The translations under genes and the position numbers were made by a program. 49,439 bases of DNA, taken from the NCBI GenBank assembly GCA_964476835.1, contig CAYZCE010000015.1:1-49439 (forward strand). Direction: 5' to 3'. Positions 16,201 through 24,901 of this stretch are shown here, in pieces. Position 1 is the stretch's first letter; each line of letters begins with the position of its first letter. Below the pieces are notes generated by a model. The model saw only the letters and a list, made by a program, of their open reading frames with translations. It was not told where the DNA came from and did not search any database. This DNA is from PALSA-926 sp964476835. Lineage in GTDB: Bacteria; Pseudomonadota; Alphaproteobacteria; Micavibrionales; UBA2020.

Positions 16201-16908
16201 GACGGTGCCCTCGCCGCTGCCGGCGCCGTCGATCGTGCCGCTAACGTCAACGCCGCCGTCGCCTTCGAACCTGACGATGCCGCGTCCGCCGCCCACGCCG
16301 TCGTCGAGGACAAGGCCGTTGTCAAAGGTTGCCGCGCCGTACAGCCACAGGTAGGAGTCCGCGCCGGTCATGTTGCCGCCTGCCACCGTCGCGGCGCCGG
16401 TGATGTCGATGTCGCCATGCACGTACACGTTCACGTACTTGGAGAGGTTGCTTTCGTCCGTCGAGATGCTCAGCGAGCCCGCGGTCAGGTCGTTTGTCAC
16501 GCCGACGTTGACATAGGCGTTGAAGGCGTCGTGGCCCTGGACCGTGAAGGCACCGCCGATGTCGATGCCGTCGTCGCCGTTGAAGACGACGCCGAGGTTC
16601 TTGCCGTTGGTGGCGTTGCTGATCAGCAGCGCGCTGGCGGGATCCGTGCCGGTCACACTGCCGATGGCGAAGTTGTTGGTATTGCCGCTGCCGTCGTTGG
16701 CGGTGCCGTTGTTCGTGACCGTGACGGTATAGCCGTTCAGGTCGAGGTCGCTGCCCGAGGTTGCCAATTCAAGGGAATTGCCGCTTTCATCCTGCGCCGC
16801 CCAGATCTGGCTGACATCCGCCGTCAAAGCCTGCGCCGCCGTCGCCGAGAAGGACACAGCAACAAGCGCCGTACCAGTGAGAAGCGCTTTTTTCAAGCTG
16901 ATTGCCAT
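13270..16908 (-). CDS. Autotransporter outer-membrane beta-barrel protein
   Basis: A 1212-residue type Va secreted or surface protein. A clear signal peptide spans residues 1-28 (basic start, hydrophobic core, cut near AQA-LTA). Residues 30 to about 850 form a Gly/Thr/Asn/Asp-rich passenger with repeated short beta-strand-like units, consistent with a beta-helix. Residues about 940-1212 are the barrel, beginning with GASFWVQGFGQSAKQD and ending GTVHF with the terminal phenylalanine typical of BAM substrates. An AAAGGA site lies 9 nt before the ATG. The gene is flanked by two bidirectional terminators, so it is a single-gene transcript. No catalytic motif is seen in the passenger; adhesion is a guess. 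Confidence 0.93.
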   Translation of the reverse strand: MAISLKKALLTGTALVAVSFSATAAQALTADVSQIWAAQDESGNSLELATSGSDLDLNGYTVTVTNNGTANDGSGNTNNFAIGSVTGTDPASALLISNATNGKNLGVVFNGDDGIDIGGAFTVQGHDAFNAYVNVGVTNDLTAGSLSISTDESNLSKYVNVYVHGDIDITGAATVAGGNMTGADSYLWLYGAATFDNGLVLDDGVGGGRGIVRFEGDGGVDVSGTIDGAGSGEGTVVLNTGDHFLDALGSTKSLYEIQVSNAGTTTFDGSVDATKITFSNIGTLTFAADVNATSEGTINFNGHAATVTFDNIDATIMVGGDIIDSTGTGYGTVTVADGSGVTTSGSIGTAGHSINKITVGADSSLTVMGNIVTKSGLSFGDGAQLSFYNYDGQAQTVNSSVTGGEGSHLIVSNPIGVLFNGMTSADSIQIDTYHDNSTATFAQGLTASNIQLGGDGHAGDVNTIAFDGSTTVNGNIYGANALETNNITTAGGSHVTFTGDIGSNINSIQIGEDNINSYVAFEGNISSGTITLGGASDAYFNNTITFNSYNNAITVGAVLQGGSELNYNNIVITDEDDEHSGYSVTQTKAWTDNLYRMSIEGATFVSAANLTLQDGLTVYGDTGVFKTTSGTTTANILLYDAGSTLVLDGGKIVGNISGYDSGSGAHGVLNVMTNSKIYGNVGTLASLNIAAGGEGGPHTLTVTGTLHAADVTDIGDNTIEVGSSFTLGAGQELDVSLSSATTSGHVIVTGNATVDAGAKIVIGTNKAYTIANGTEFVIIDGNDSGTGVANIGSNLDISALDTSLVTFSQDTDNHGNFVLVAHTVSAADGLSGLSNPATAAGNALQTAALTSTDPAITDLMDAVDQALTDGDTKTAEKLLTSIAPTVDGGAASTAANSFGESVQHIAQTRMLNLMHGDEVASNAQAGVAAGSATHGASFWVQGFGQSAKQDTRDQIAGYDADSFGTSAGIDSANVIKDGVLGVSFTYGRTNANSKNSNTTGIDVDSYGVNLYASKSLKDGYFVNGQVGYAYNDIDSVRHNVGLGGTASANYSSDLYAAQLASGKDYAMAHGLTLTPSLSASYLHLATDGYIETGSGAPLLSVGSENADSLKLGAGLTAMWSLKDEDGAKLRPSLSVGYAYDTLADNIESTAHFTSGSPVFTSQGADPARNEFNGSAGLTYVTTSNWDLSANYDYTYKTDYQAHTGIVRGTVHF

Positions 16909-16993
16909 ATCTTGTTTTCCTTTGCTGAAAGATGTGCTGCGCGGCGGAACCGCAAACCGCAGGTTTATAACACAGATGCGACCCCAGATAAAG

Positions 16994-17022
16994 AAAAAGG
17001 GCCCCGTCGCCGGGGCCCTTTT
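16994..17022. terminator. Bidirectional intrinsic terminator
   Basis: The arms AAAAGGGCCCCG and CGGGGCCCTTTT form a strong hairpin with T-runs on both strands. It lies 18 nt past the stop of the Cys-rich membrane protein and upstream of the autotransporter, insulating the two. Confidence 0.88.
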
Positions 17023-17039
17023 CCAGAGTTCATCCGCGC

Positions 17040-17630
17040 TTAGTGGCAGGACGCTTTTGCGTCATCGCACTTGAGCACGCACTTGGCAACCGCGAGCGAC
17101 GCCAGCGTGAAAGCGATCACTGTGACGACGAGGACGGAGAGCGCGTAGCTGAGCGGTGCCGCGCTCCAGATCAGCGCGGGCAGCGCTGCGAAGGAGCCTA
17201 CCAGCAGGCCGACCTTGAGGCCGAAGCGCGCGGGGCAGCCGCAGTTCTTCTTTTGCAGCTTGGTCAGCAGCAGGCCGCCGAAGAACGACAGCAGCAGCGT
17301 TTCAGCCAGTTGCTTGCCCATCGGCTGGGGTTCCGGCGCAACGGGCGCTTCGCTGGAGACGGCGGACTTCAGTTCCTTGCCGAAGTTCTTGAGCGCCTTG
17401 GAAACCGACGGCGCTTCCGGCGCGGTTTCGCTGGCGGTGGTGTAGGTCACGACGACGGACTTGTATGCAGGGACGACCATGCACGAAACAGCGAAGACCG
17501 CGAAGAGGACGACGCCCGCGAGCAGCGTGCCCTTGAGCAGCGTCATCCAGCATGCGCCCTTGCCGCCGTCCATGCCGGGGGTGGTGGAGCAGTCGGTATC
17601 TTTCGTACCGCAGCAACCTTTGTTTTCCAT
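17040..17630 (-). CDS. Cysteine-rich multi-pass membrane protein, unknown
   Basis: A 196-residue protein I do not recognise. The N-terminus (MENKGCCGTKDTDC) has three cysteines. Hydrophobic segments lie at about 30-52, 110-125, 135-155 and 160-180, with an Ala/Pro/Glu-rich linker between the first two. Further cysteines occur as NCGCPAR between segments and as KCVLKCDDAKASC at the C-terminus, so both ends are Cys-rich. Metal binding or disulfide links are possible but unproven. The ATG at 17630 has GGAG 7 nt upstream; the longer reading to 17672 lacks support. A CtrA-like site lies in the divergent promoter region. Confidence 0.7.
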   Translation of the reverse strand: MENKGCCGTKDTDCSTTPGMDGGKGACWMTLLKGTLLAGVVLFAVFAVSCMVVPAYKSVVVTYTTASETAPEAPSVSKALKNFGKELKSAVSSEAPVAPEPQPMGKQLAETLLLSFFGGLLLTKLQKKNCGCPARFGLKVGLLVGSFAALPALIWSAAPLSYALSVLVVTVIAFTLASLAVAKCVLKCDDAKASCH

Positions 17631-17699
17631 GATATCTCTCCTTGTGGGGTTAAGTTGACTCGGCAAAATCATAACCCGAACCTTGTAACAAAAAAAGCC

Positions 17700-17714
17700 T
17701 TAACGTCCGCTTAA
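17700..17714. promoter_or_regulatory. CtrA-like binding site TTAA-N7-TTAA(C)
   Basis: TTAA at 17700-17703 and TTAA at 17711-17714 are spaced by 7 nt and followed by C, matching the CtrA full-site consensus. It lies between the divergent Cys-rich membrane protein and the small membrane protein at 17798 and could serve either. Confidence 0.45.
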
Positions 17715-17797
17715 CAATTTTACGAAACAAGTTGAATTGACGGCGCGCCTTGCGCCGTGCCACCCTTGCGCAAGACAACCCACGAAAGCCCGCACCC

Positions 17798-18127
17798 ATG
17801 GCACAACAGATCTCCGCACCCGCCGCCGAAAAAGACATCGCCATCCATATCTTCAGCACTTCCGCGACTCTGCTCGGCGTCTGCCTGACGGTCATCGGCA
17901 TCATCCACGTCATCGTGCTGCAGACCAAGGTGCAGACGCTGGCCGACGACGCGCTGGCGGTCGCCAGCTCCCTGTTCCTTTGCGCCTGTTCCCTGTCCTA
18001 CTGCGTGCTGCGTTGGCGGCAGGCGCGGACGGCGCGCCATTTCGAGCGCCTGGCCGACGCCGCTTTCCTCTGTGGCATTGCGACGCTGACCGTCGTATCC
18101 TTCGCCATCACTTACACCTTCTTCTAA
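17798..18127 (+). CDS. Small three-helix membrane protein, unknown
   Basis: A 109-residue protein with hydrophobic segments at about 20-43, 51-70 and 87-108. The first carries SATLLGVCLTVIGIIHVI, a pattern seen in small unnamed inner-membrane proteins of many bacteria. I use the ATG at 17798 (MAQQISAPAAEKD); an in-frame ATG at 17750 would add 16 residues with no domain match. Neither has a clear ribosome site. It lies 10 nt before gltX and is probably cotranscribed with it. Function unknown. Confidence 0.65.
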   Translation: MAQQISAPAAEKDIAIHIFSTSATLLGVCLTVIGIIHVIVLQTKVQTLADDALAVASSLFLCACSLSYCVLRWRQARTARHFERLADAAFLCGIATLTVVSFAITYTFF

Positions 18128-18137
18128 AGGCGCCCCC

Positions 18138-19523
18138 ATGTCCAAAGTCGTCACCCGCATCGCTCCCTCGCCCACCGGTTACATGCATATCGGCACGGCG
18201 CGCACCGCGCTGTTCAACTGGCTCTACGCCAAGCATAATGGCGGCCAGTTCCTGCTGCGCATCGAGGACACCGACCGCGCGCGCTCGACCGATGCCGCCG
18301 TCTACGCGCTGATCGACGGCCTCAAGTGGCTCGGGCTGGAATGGGACGGCGACGTCGTCTTCCAGTTCGCACGCATGAAGCGCCATGCCGAGGTCGCGAA
18401 GGAACTGCTGGCCGCGGACAAGGCCTATTACTGCACCTGCACGCCCGAAGACCTCGACAAGATGCGCGCCGCGCAGAAGGAAAAAGGCGAGCACGTCGGC
18501 TACGATCGCCGCTGCCGCAACGCCGGCCACACCGCCGGCGCCGTGCGCATAAAGGCGCCCGACACGGAAGGCGAAATGCTGGTGAAGGACGCCGTGCAGG
18601 GCGATGTGCATGTGCCCTATACGCAGCTCGACGACATGGTGCTGCTGCGCTCCGACGGCACGCCGGTCTATATGCTCTCCGTCGTCGTGGACGACCGCGA
18701 CATGGGCATCACCCACGTCATCCGCGGCGACGACCACCTGACCAACACCTTCCGCCAGCGCCTGATCTACGACGCGATGGGCTGGGAGCCGCCGGTCTTC
18801 GCTCACCTGCCGCTCATCCATGGGCCGGACGGCGCGAAGCTCTCCAAGCGCCACGGCGCCGTGGGCCTCGAGACTTATAAAGACATGGGCTACCTGCCCG
18901 AAGCGGTGCGCAACTACCTGCTGCGCCTCGGCTGGGGCCACGGCGACACCGAGATCATCTCGACAGAGGATGCCATCAAGATCTTCGCGCTCGAGGACAT
19001 CGGCCGCGCGCCCTCGCGCATGGACTACGCCAAGCTCGCCTCTGTCAACGCGCACTATATGCGCGCCTGCGACGAGGGCCGCTTGTTCGAGCTGCTCGTG
19101 CCGTTCATCGAAAAAGAACTCGGCGGCAAACCTTCCGCGCAAAGCCTCACCTGGGTCAGCCGCGGCCTGCACGGCCTGAAAGAACGCGCTTCCACGCTGA
19201 TCGAACTCGCACAAGGCGCCCTCTTCTACGTACACCCGCGCCCGCTGCCGCTCGACGAAAAAGCGGTGCAGACGCTGGACGCCGACGCACGCACTGTCTT
19301 GAAAGAGATCGCGCCCTTGCTCGCTGGCTTGCCTGACTTCACGGCAACCGCCCTGGAGGCCGCGCTCAAGGACTACGCGACGCAAAAGGGATTGAAGCTC
19401 GGCAAGGTCGCCATGCCGCTGCGCTGCGCGCTGACCGGCAGCACCAACAGCCCCTCGGTCTTTCACGTAGCGGAAATCCTCGGCCGCGACGAAAGCCTCG
19501 CGCGCCTCGGCGACATCAAATAA
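18138..19523 (+). CDS. gltX: Glutamate--tRNA ligase
   Basis: A class I aminoacyl-tRNA synthetase of 461 residues that charges tRNA with glutamate, and possibly also tRNA-Gln as in most alphaproteobacteria. The HIGH motif is HIGT at 17-20 and the KMSKS loop is KLSKR at 234-238. The cysteine cluster CTCTPED and a later RRC suggest a zinc-binding insert. Many alphaproteobacteria carry two gltX paralogues, so the gene number (gltX1 or gltX2) cannot be set from this window. Its stop overlaps the end of the convergent gene by 8 nt. Confidence 0.95.
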   Translation: MSKVVTRIAPSPTGYMHIGTARTALFNWLYAKHNGGQFLLRIEDTDRARSTDAAVYALIDGLKWLGLEWDGDVVFQFARMKRHAEVAKELLAADKAYYCTCTPEDLDKMRAAQKEKGEHVGYDRRCRNAGHTAGAVRIKAPDTEGEMLVKDAVQGDVHVPYTQLDDMVLLRSDGTPVYMLSVVVDDRDMGITHVIRGDDHLTNTFRQRLIYDAMGWEPPVFAHLPLIHGPDGAKLSKRHGAVGLETYKDMGYLPEAVRNYLLRLGWGHGDTEIISTEDAIKIFALEDIGRAPSRMDYAKLASVNAHYMRACDEGRLFELLVPFIEKELGGKPSAQSLTWVSRGLHGLKERASTLIELAQGALFYVHPRPLPLDEKAVQTLDADARTVLKEIAPLLAGLPDFTATALEAALKDYATQKGLKLGKVAMPLRCALTGSTNSPSVFHVAEILGRDESLARLGDIK

Positions 19524-21495
19524 GCGGCTTGCCGCCCTCGCGCCGCCACGCGGCGTAAAGCCCGGCGACAACCAGCACCGCCATCAGCCAGCCCGGCACC
19601 AGTGCGCGGCTGTCGACGCCCGTGACCGCATAGGCCGCGTCTTTCTTCAGGTGCAAGTCGGCGACAGTCGGCTGCGAGCTGTCGCCGTACCACAGCACCG
19701 CGCCGCCGGTCTTCTCCGCGACCGGGCGCAGCTTTTCATCCGTCGTGTGCACGTCGCCAAGTTCCGGCCCGGTGCCCGCGCCGACGATCGCAAAGGCCGT
19801 GCGGTCGCCGTGCGTCACGCGGTAAAGTCCCGGCTGCTCCGCCGCGACCGTCGCACCCGACCAGCCGTGCCCGCGCGCCGTCAACGCAACATTCTCCGCC
19901 ACGCCGTCCGGCCGCGTCAGCGTCGCGCCATCCGCACCACCACGCAGGGAAATAGAAACCGTATCTACGCCTGATTCCGCCTTCAGGTAGCCTTCTTCCA
20001 GCTCCGGCTCGCGCATCAGCCAATGCCCGACGTTGCGCAGCAGCGGCGCATAAGGTCCGCCCTGCTTGCCCCAGAGCCACGCATTGTCGCTCGCCAGCAC
20101 GGCAACGCGTCCCTTCTCCGCCTGATCAAGCACCAGCAGCGGCTTGCCCTGCATGCCCGTCATCAGCGTCTCGCCGCGCATCGCCGTGAGGCCGCCTTGC
20201 GTATACCAAGGCCCCCACGCCTTGCCGTCTTCAGCAAGGTCGGCCGTGACCGGATGGCGGCGGCCGAGATCGGTCAGTTGCGGCACATAAGCGGCAGGCG
20301 GCACAGCTTCCGCCGGCACGACAGGCAGCAGGCCGCCGAGCGCCGTCGTGAACAATCGCGCGTCATCCGTATCCGCGCCCGTCTCGAGCAGGAAAGCACC
20401 GCCCTTCGTCACGAAGTTCGCGATGTTAGTGAAGTACTGCGGCTGCAACAAGCCGTAGTGCACGTACCTGTCGAAGATAATGAGATCGAAGTCGTTGATG
20501 CGCCGCTCGAACAATTCCGCGACGGGGAACGGGATCAGCGCCATCTCCTGCACCGGCGTATCATCGACCGCGCTCGGCGGGCGCAGGATGGTGAAGTGCA
20601 CAAGGTCGATCGCCGGGTCGGATTTCAACAAGTCGCGCCACGCCCGCTCGCCCGCGTGCGGCCCGCCCGAGACCAGCAGCACCTTGAGCCTGTCGCGCAC
20701 GCCGTTGACGACGGCGGCCGTGCTGTTGTTGACCGGCGTCAGTTCGCCCGGAACCGCATCAACCGAAAATTCAAAGACGTTTTGTCCCGCGTGGTCGGGC
20801 GTAACATCGTAAGCCGCTTCTTCGCCCACGCGCACGGCATGGTCGCCGAGGTCGCGCCCGTCCTGCTTCACATGCAAGGTCGCGGGCACGCCCGATCCGC
20901 GCCCGTCGTCATCGACGCGCACATGCAGCGTAACCTGCTGGTTAACGAGGCCGTATTTCGGCGCGCCTGTCACCGTGACGCGTCGGTCGAATTCTTCGCG
21001 CTTTCCTGTCAGCACGACATTGACGGGGCCAAGCGCCGAAAGGTCGCCGGGCGCGTCGTGCACCTGCCCGTCCGTCACCAACACCGTGCCCGCCAGTTGC
21101 GCCGTGGAAACGCCGCTCTGGCGCAGCGCCGTAAACAACGCCGTGTCGCGATCGCGCAAACTGTCCGCATCGCGCCCGACACGCACGACGACAGGCTCGA
21201 CCGCGCCCGCGCCGGCCTGCAGCGATGCGACGACCGCTTCCGCCGCCTTGTCGCGCGCCGCGATTTTCTGGCTCGGCGATTCATCGAGGACGATGAGCAA
21301 TTTCTCCTGCAGCGGCTTGCGGGTTTCGCGCAACACCTGCGGATTGCACAGCAGCAATGCCAGCGCCAGCAGGAAAATGCCACGCGCGCGGAAATCCGGC
21401 ATGCGCCGCCATCCCGCAATACACAAAACGACCACGCCTGCCAGCGCAACAGCCGCGATCACATCCATCGGCAGGAATGGCGCGAGCTGCATCAT
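19516..21495 (-). CDS. Membrane protein with glutamine-amidotransferase-like domain, DUF58/DUF4159 cluster
   Basis: A 659-residue protein with two N-terminal membrane helices at about 10-28 and 37-50. A VWA-like segment begins LLIVLDESPSQKIAARDKA. An extracytoplasmic middle region follows, then a class I GATase-like fold (LKVLLVSGGPHAGERAWRDL ... DLIIFDRYVHYG ... GGAFLLETGAD), and one C-terminal helix. No catalytic Cys is evident, so it is probably not an amidotransferase. The ATG at 21495 overlaps the DUF4159 gene by 4 nt; the longer reading to 21636 lies inside that gene. Such proteins accompany DUF4159 and DUF58 in alphaproteobacteria. The cellular role is not established. Confidence 0.75.
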   Translation of the reverse strand: MMQLAPFLPMDVIAAVALAGVVVLCIAGWRRMPDFRARGIFLLALALLLCNPQVLRETRKPLQEKLLIVLDESPSQKIAARDKAAEAVVASLQAGAGAVEPVVVRVGRDADSLRDRDTALFTALRQSGVSTAQLAGTVLVTDGQVHDAPGDLSALGPVNVVLTGKREEFDRRVTVTGAPKYGLVNQQVTLHVRVDDDGRGSGVPATLHVKQDGRDLGDHAVRVGEEAAYDVTPDHAGQNVFEFSVDAVPGELTPVNNSTAAVVNGVRDRLKVLLVSGGPHAGERAWRDLLKSDPAIDLVHFTILRPPSAVDDTPVQEMALIPFPVAELFERRINDFDLIIFDRYVHYGLLQPQYFTNIANFVTKGGAFLLETGADTDDARLFTTALGGLLPVVPAEAVPPAAYVPQLTDLGRRHPVTADLAEDGKAWGPWYTQGGLTAMRGETLMTGMQGKPLLVLDQAEKGRVAVLASDNAWLWGKQGGPYAPLLRNVGHWLMREPELEEGYLKAESGVDTVSISLRGGADGATLTRPDGVAENVALTARGHGWSGATVAAEQPGLYRVTHGDRTAFAIVGAGTGPELGDVHTTDEKLRPVAEKTGGAVLWYGDSSQPTVADLHLKKDAAYAVTGVDSRALVPGWLMAVLVVAGLYAAWRREGGKPLI

Positions 21496-24065
21496 CGGCC
21501 GATCCTCTTGAGCAGGTACGGCACATGCACCTGGTCGGCCTTGTAATTGCCCGTCAGCGCCGTCATCACGAAGTTGACGCCCGCACGCAGGGCCATCTCG
21601 CGCTGGTGTGCATCGAGCGACGCATCCGCCGCCCATCCCGCCGCCCAGTCGGCATCGCCGATCACGACCGAGGTGACGCCGTCGTGCGCTGCACTCGGCT
21701 CCTTCTCGACCCAGACCGCACCGCCCGCGTAGAGGCCGGGGAAGCCGTCGAGCAAATAAAAGCTGCGGCCGAGGATGTCGTCTTTCGGCACGCGCGTCAA
21801 CGCGGGGATGCGCAGCGAACGCCCCAACGCCCGAAGAGCGCGCGCGCCCGGCGTCGGCATGTCGCTGTCGCCGAACTGGCGGTCGCGTGTGTCGAACACG
21901 ATCAGTCCGCCGCCCGCGAGATAATCCTGCACGCGCCGCGCCGCCGCATCGGAAAGCGGCGGCTGGCGCTCGCTCAGCGGCCAGTAGAGGATCGGGAACA
22001 TATAGAGCGGGTCGCGCGCCGGATCGACCGCCGCGACTCCCTTCACGCGCACCGCCGTACGCAGGTTGAGCGCCGTCGCCAGCCCCGCAAGCCCGCGCGC
22101 GCTGGCGCGGTCGAGCGATGCGTCGCCCGTGGCGATATATCCAAGATGGAAGCCGGAGGCGAGCGCCGCTTCGTCCGCCGCCTGCGCGGGCGTTGCCACA
22201 GCCAGCAGCACAAGCGCCGCCAACACGCCGCGCAGGCGGAACGTCAGCAGCGTTTCAAACAGCAGGCACAGCAATGCCAAGGCCAGCAACAAGGGACGCA
22301 AGTCTTTCTCGCCCGCCGTCTTGTAGCTTTCAACCGTTGTCGCGGACAACGCCTGTAACCGCGGCAAGCTGTCGCCGAGATTATAAGCCGTGAACGCGCG
22401 CGCATCGCCGTACAAGCCCGGCGGCGTGCGGGACGACGGCGTGAAGACGGCGCCCGGCGCCAGCGCCTCCAGCACCGCGCCGTGCGCGGGCGCGGACATC
22501 CGGCCGCCAGCATCCATCAGCATGAACGGCGGCTGCGCCGCCTCCGCCTTGTAATCGCCGATGCCGCTGCTCTGCGCGACCATGCGGCGCAGCGCCTCGA
22601 CGTAAAGGCCCGAGTAGCAGAAATTCGACCACGCCGGCCCCGCCGTGGTGTGCACAAGCGCGATCATCCCCGCCCCTTGCCGCGCGCCGGTGATGAGCGG
22701 CGTACCGTCGGCCAGTTGCAACCACGTGCGCGCGAAGGTCTCTGGCGACGGTTCGGCCAGCACCTGCCGCGCGACCGTCACGTCGGCAGGCGCAGTAAGG
22801 CCGTAGAACGGGCTTTCCTGCGCGATGACCCCGAGCGTCTGCGGCTTCTCCCACGTCAGCGCGCCTTCCATTGCGCGCAAGCCGCGGCGCAGAGTGACAG
22901 GCACAAGATCGTCATCCGTCGCCGCGGCGAGGTTGGGACCTGCAAAGCGGATCAGGAAACCGCCTTGCGCCACCCAGTCTTTCAACTTGTTTTTCTCTTC
23001 TTCCGTTAGCGGCGTGCTGTCAGGCAGGACAAGCGCGGCGAGTTTCTTGTTCACCAGCGCGTCAAGGCCGCCGAGACTGACCTGCCCGTCGCCGTCGAGC
23101 GCGCGGCGGAGGTAATAGGCATCGTCAAGGAAGTCGCGCGTCTCCGCCGTCGCGATCACACCGACCGGATGCTGCCGCCAGCCCGCAGGCGCGAGAAAGA
23201 CTGCCGAGGCCATCGCCGGTTCCTTGAGCGCGATGCGGCTGACACGCGCGCGCATGTCAGGCGCCATATCCCACCAAAACTCATGCACATCCTGCGCCGC
23301 TGGAAAGACGACGGACATTGCATCGACCACGCCGCCGTCCGCCGCATAGGCCAGCAGCTCCAGCGTTGCGTCATGCGCCTCGGGATGCAGACGCTCGAGC
23401 GAGAATTGCATCGTACCCGTCGCGCGCAAGATATAAGGTGCGTTGACCGCATCGTCCGCGACGACTGTGGTGACAAGGTCGAGCAAGCCGTCCGGTGCGG
23501 CAAGACCGTCGCTGAAATAAAAGACATCGCCGACCGCGCCGCTGTCATGCAGCTTTTGCACGGCTGCGACGGTCTTGTCGCCGTCGGCAGGCCAGGGATT
23601 GGGTTGATGCGCGTCGATCCAGGCCTGCGCCGCGGCGGCGGTCATCGCATCGGTCGGGGTCGGCGCCGTGGTCGGCAGGAAGATCGCAGCGCGGCCGCTG
23701 GCGCGCAAGCGGCTCAACACTTCGCGCAATTTGTCCTGACGCGCGGGCCAATGCGCGGCGGTGGCCCAGCCGTCGTCGACGATCATCAGCACCGGCTTGC
23801 CACCCGACGGCACGGCGATAACGGGATGCAGCACCGGCTCGGCGAAGGCAAGGATGAAGGCAATCATGCCGATCGCGCGCAACAGCAACAGCCACCACGG
23901 GGTGCGCGCGGCGGAAGAGGTGCGGACGGCAAGGCCGTCGAGCAGGAAAAAGGCGGGCAGCTCCACGCTGCGCGGGCGCGGCGGCAGCACGCGCAGCAGC
24001 CACCAGAGCAGCGGCACCGCCGCCAATGCCAGAAGTGCCCACGGCGAGAGGAACGCCGGCATCAC
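21492..24065 (-). CDS. BatA-like/DUF4159 membrane protein
   Basis: An 857-residue protein. The N-terminus FLSPWALLALAAVPLLWWLL and PPRPRSVELPA match the BatA-type aerotolerance N-terminal domain, with helices at about 8-25 and 57-78. A VWA-like part follows (VLMIVDDGWATAAHW), without an intact MIDAS DxSxS. A helix pair lies near 615-655. The last 220 residues are DUF4159 (FHLGYIATGDASLDRASARG ... MFPILYWPLSERQPPLS). It overlaps the DUF58 gene and the downstream gene by 4 nt on each side, so the three form a translationally coupled unit. Homologous clusters normally include a MoxR ATPase, which is not present here. Biochemical role unknown. Confidence 0.85.
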   Translation of the reverse strand: MMPAFLSPWALLALAAVPLLWWLLRVLPPRPRSVELPAFFLLDGLAVRTSSAARTPWWLLLLRAIGMIAFILAFAEPVLHPVIAVPSGGKPVLMIVDDGWATAAHWPARQDKLREVLSRLRASGRAAIFLPTTAPTPTDAMTAAAAQAWIDAHQPNPWPADGDKTVAAVQKLHDSGAVGDVFYFSDGLAAPDGLLDLVTTVVADDAVNAPYILRATGTMQFSLERLHPEAHDATLELLAYAADGGVVDAMSVVFPAAQDVHEFWWDMAPDMRARVSRIALKEPAMASAVFLAPAGWRQHPVGVIATAETRDFLDDAYYLRRALDGDGQVSLGGLDALVNKKLAALVLPDSTPLTEEEKNKLKDWVAQGGFLIRFAGPNLAAATDDDLVPVTLRRGLRAMEGALTWEKPQTLGVIAQESPFYGLTAPADVTVARQVLAEPSPETFARTWLQLADGTPLITGARQGAGMIALVHTTAGPAWSNFCYSGLYVEALRRMVAQSSGIGDYKAEAAQPPFMLMDAGGRMSAPAHGAVLEALAPGAVFTPSSRTPPGLYGDARAFTAYNLGDSLPRLQALSATTVESYKTAGEKDLRPLLLALALLCLLFETLLTFRLRGVLAALVLLAVATPAQAADEAALASGFHLGYIATGDASLDRASARGLAGLATALNLRTAVRVKGVAAVDPARDPLYMFPILYWPLSERQPPLSDAAARRVQDYLAGGGLIVFDTRDRQFGDSDMPTPGARALRALGRSLRIPALTRVPKDDILGRSFYLLDGFPGLYAGGAVWVEKEPSAAHDGVTSVVIGDADWAAGWAADASLDAHQREMALRAGVNFVMTALTGNYKADQVHVPYLLKRIGR

Positions 24066-24901
24066 CGCGCGACCGCCAGCGCGTCATAAAGGCTTGCGAG
24101 CGCAACGGCGGGAGGCGTTTCCGTGCCGACGGCGGCAAAACGCCAGCCGATGCGGCGCGTCATATCCTCGAGCGCGGCCGTATGCGCGGCGAAACGCGCG
24201 TTATATTCGGCGCGCAGCTCTTCGGCGCGCGGGGCGGTGAAGGCGGAACCTGTTTCAGGGTCCTTGAAGAGAATGTGGCCGCGCAGCGCGAGATCGCGTT
24301 CCTGCGGCGCGGTGACCTGCACGAGGAGGCCCTTTACGCCGCGCGCCGCCAGTTGCCCGCAGAACGCGGCCAGCGCGGCGGACGGCGCATAGAAATCGCC
24401 GATCAGCACCGCTTGTCCACGTGCGGAAACAGGGCGCGCGCGTTCAGTCAAATCGTCCTGCGCTGTCAATGCCTCATACAGCCGCGCCGCCGTCGCCGTG
24501 CCGCTTTGCGGTGCGAGCGGGCTGCCGAGCAGCGAGACTTGCTCGCCGCCTTCGAGCAGCACGATGCCGAGCGCGAGCAGCAATATCTCGGCGAAATCCT
24601 TCTTGCCGTGCAATTCCATCGAGCGCGAAGCATCGCGCCACAGCCACGCGGCCTGCGCGGCCTCCCATTCCTGCTGACGGATGAAGGCGGCGTCGCGCTT
24701 GGCGGTTTGCCGCCAGTCGACGTCGCGCGCGCTGTCGCCGGCCTGCCACGGGCGGAACTGCCAGAAGGCCTCGCCCGGTCCGGCGCGGCGGCGGCCGTGC
24801 GTGCCTTTCATGAAACTATGTGCAACTTCCTGTGCGGCGAGCAAGAGGCCGGGCATCGCAGCGGCAGCGCCCGACGCGCGCGCCAGGCTGTCGCGGGTCA
24901 C
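24062..24901 (-). CDS. DUF58 domain-containing protein
   Basis: A 279-residue cytosolic or membrane-associated protein with the DUF58 signature RRRAGPGEAFWQFRPWQAGDSARDVDWRQTAK-like stretch at about 36-68, where the Arg-Asp-Val-Asp-Trp core is clear. A VWA-like fold follows. It starts with GTG at 24901, overlapping the rsmB-like stop by 4 nt (GTGA), and its own stop overlaps the DUF4159 gene by 4 nt. In other genomes DUF58 proteins work with MoxR AAA+ ATPases in chaperone-like complexes; no moxR is in this block. Confidence 0.85.
   Translation of the reverse strand: MTRDSLARASGAAAAMPGLLLAAQEVAHSFMKGTHGRRRAGPGEAFWQFRPWQAGDSARDVDWRQTAKRDAAFIRQQEWEAAQAAWLWRDASRSMELHGKKDFAEILLLALGIVLLEGGEQVSLLGSPLAPQSGTATAARLYEALTAQDDLTERARPVSARGQAVLIGDFYAPSAALAAFCGQLAARGVKGLLVQVTAPQERDLALRGHILFKDPETGSAFTAPRAEELRAEYNARFAAHTAALEDMTRRIGWRFAAVGTETPPAVALASLYDALAVAR

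Noticed and set aside
13276..17043. A plus-strand open frame of 1255 codons opposite the autotransporter
   Set aside because: It is the antisense of a well-supported gene with signal peptide and barrel; its Arg/Val/Asp-rich translation has no family features.
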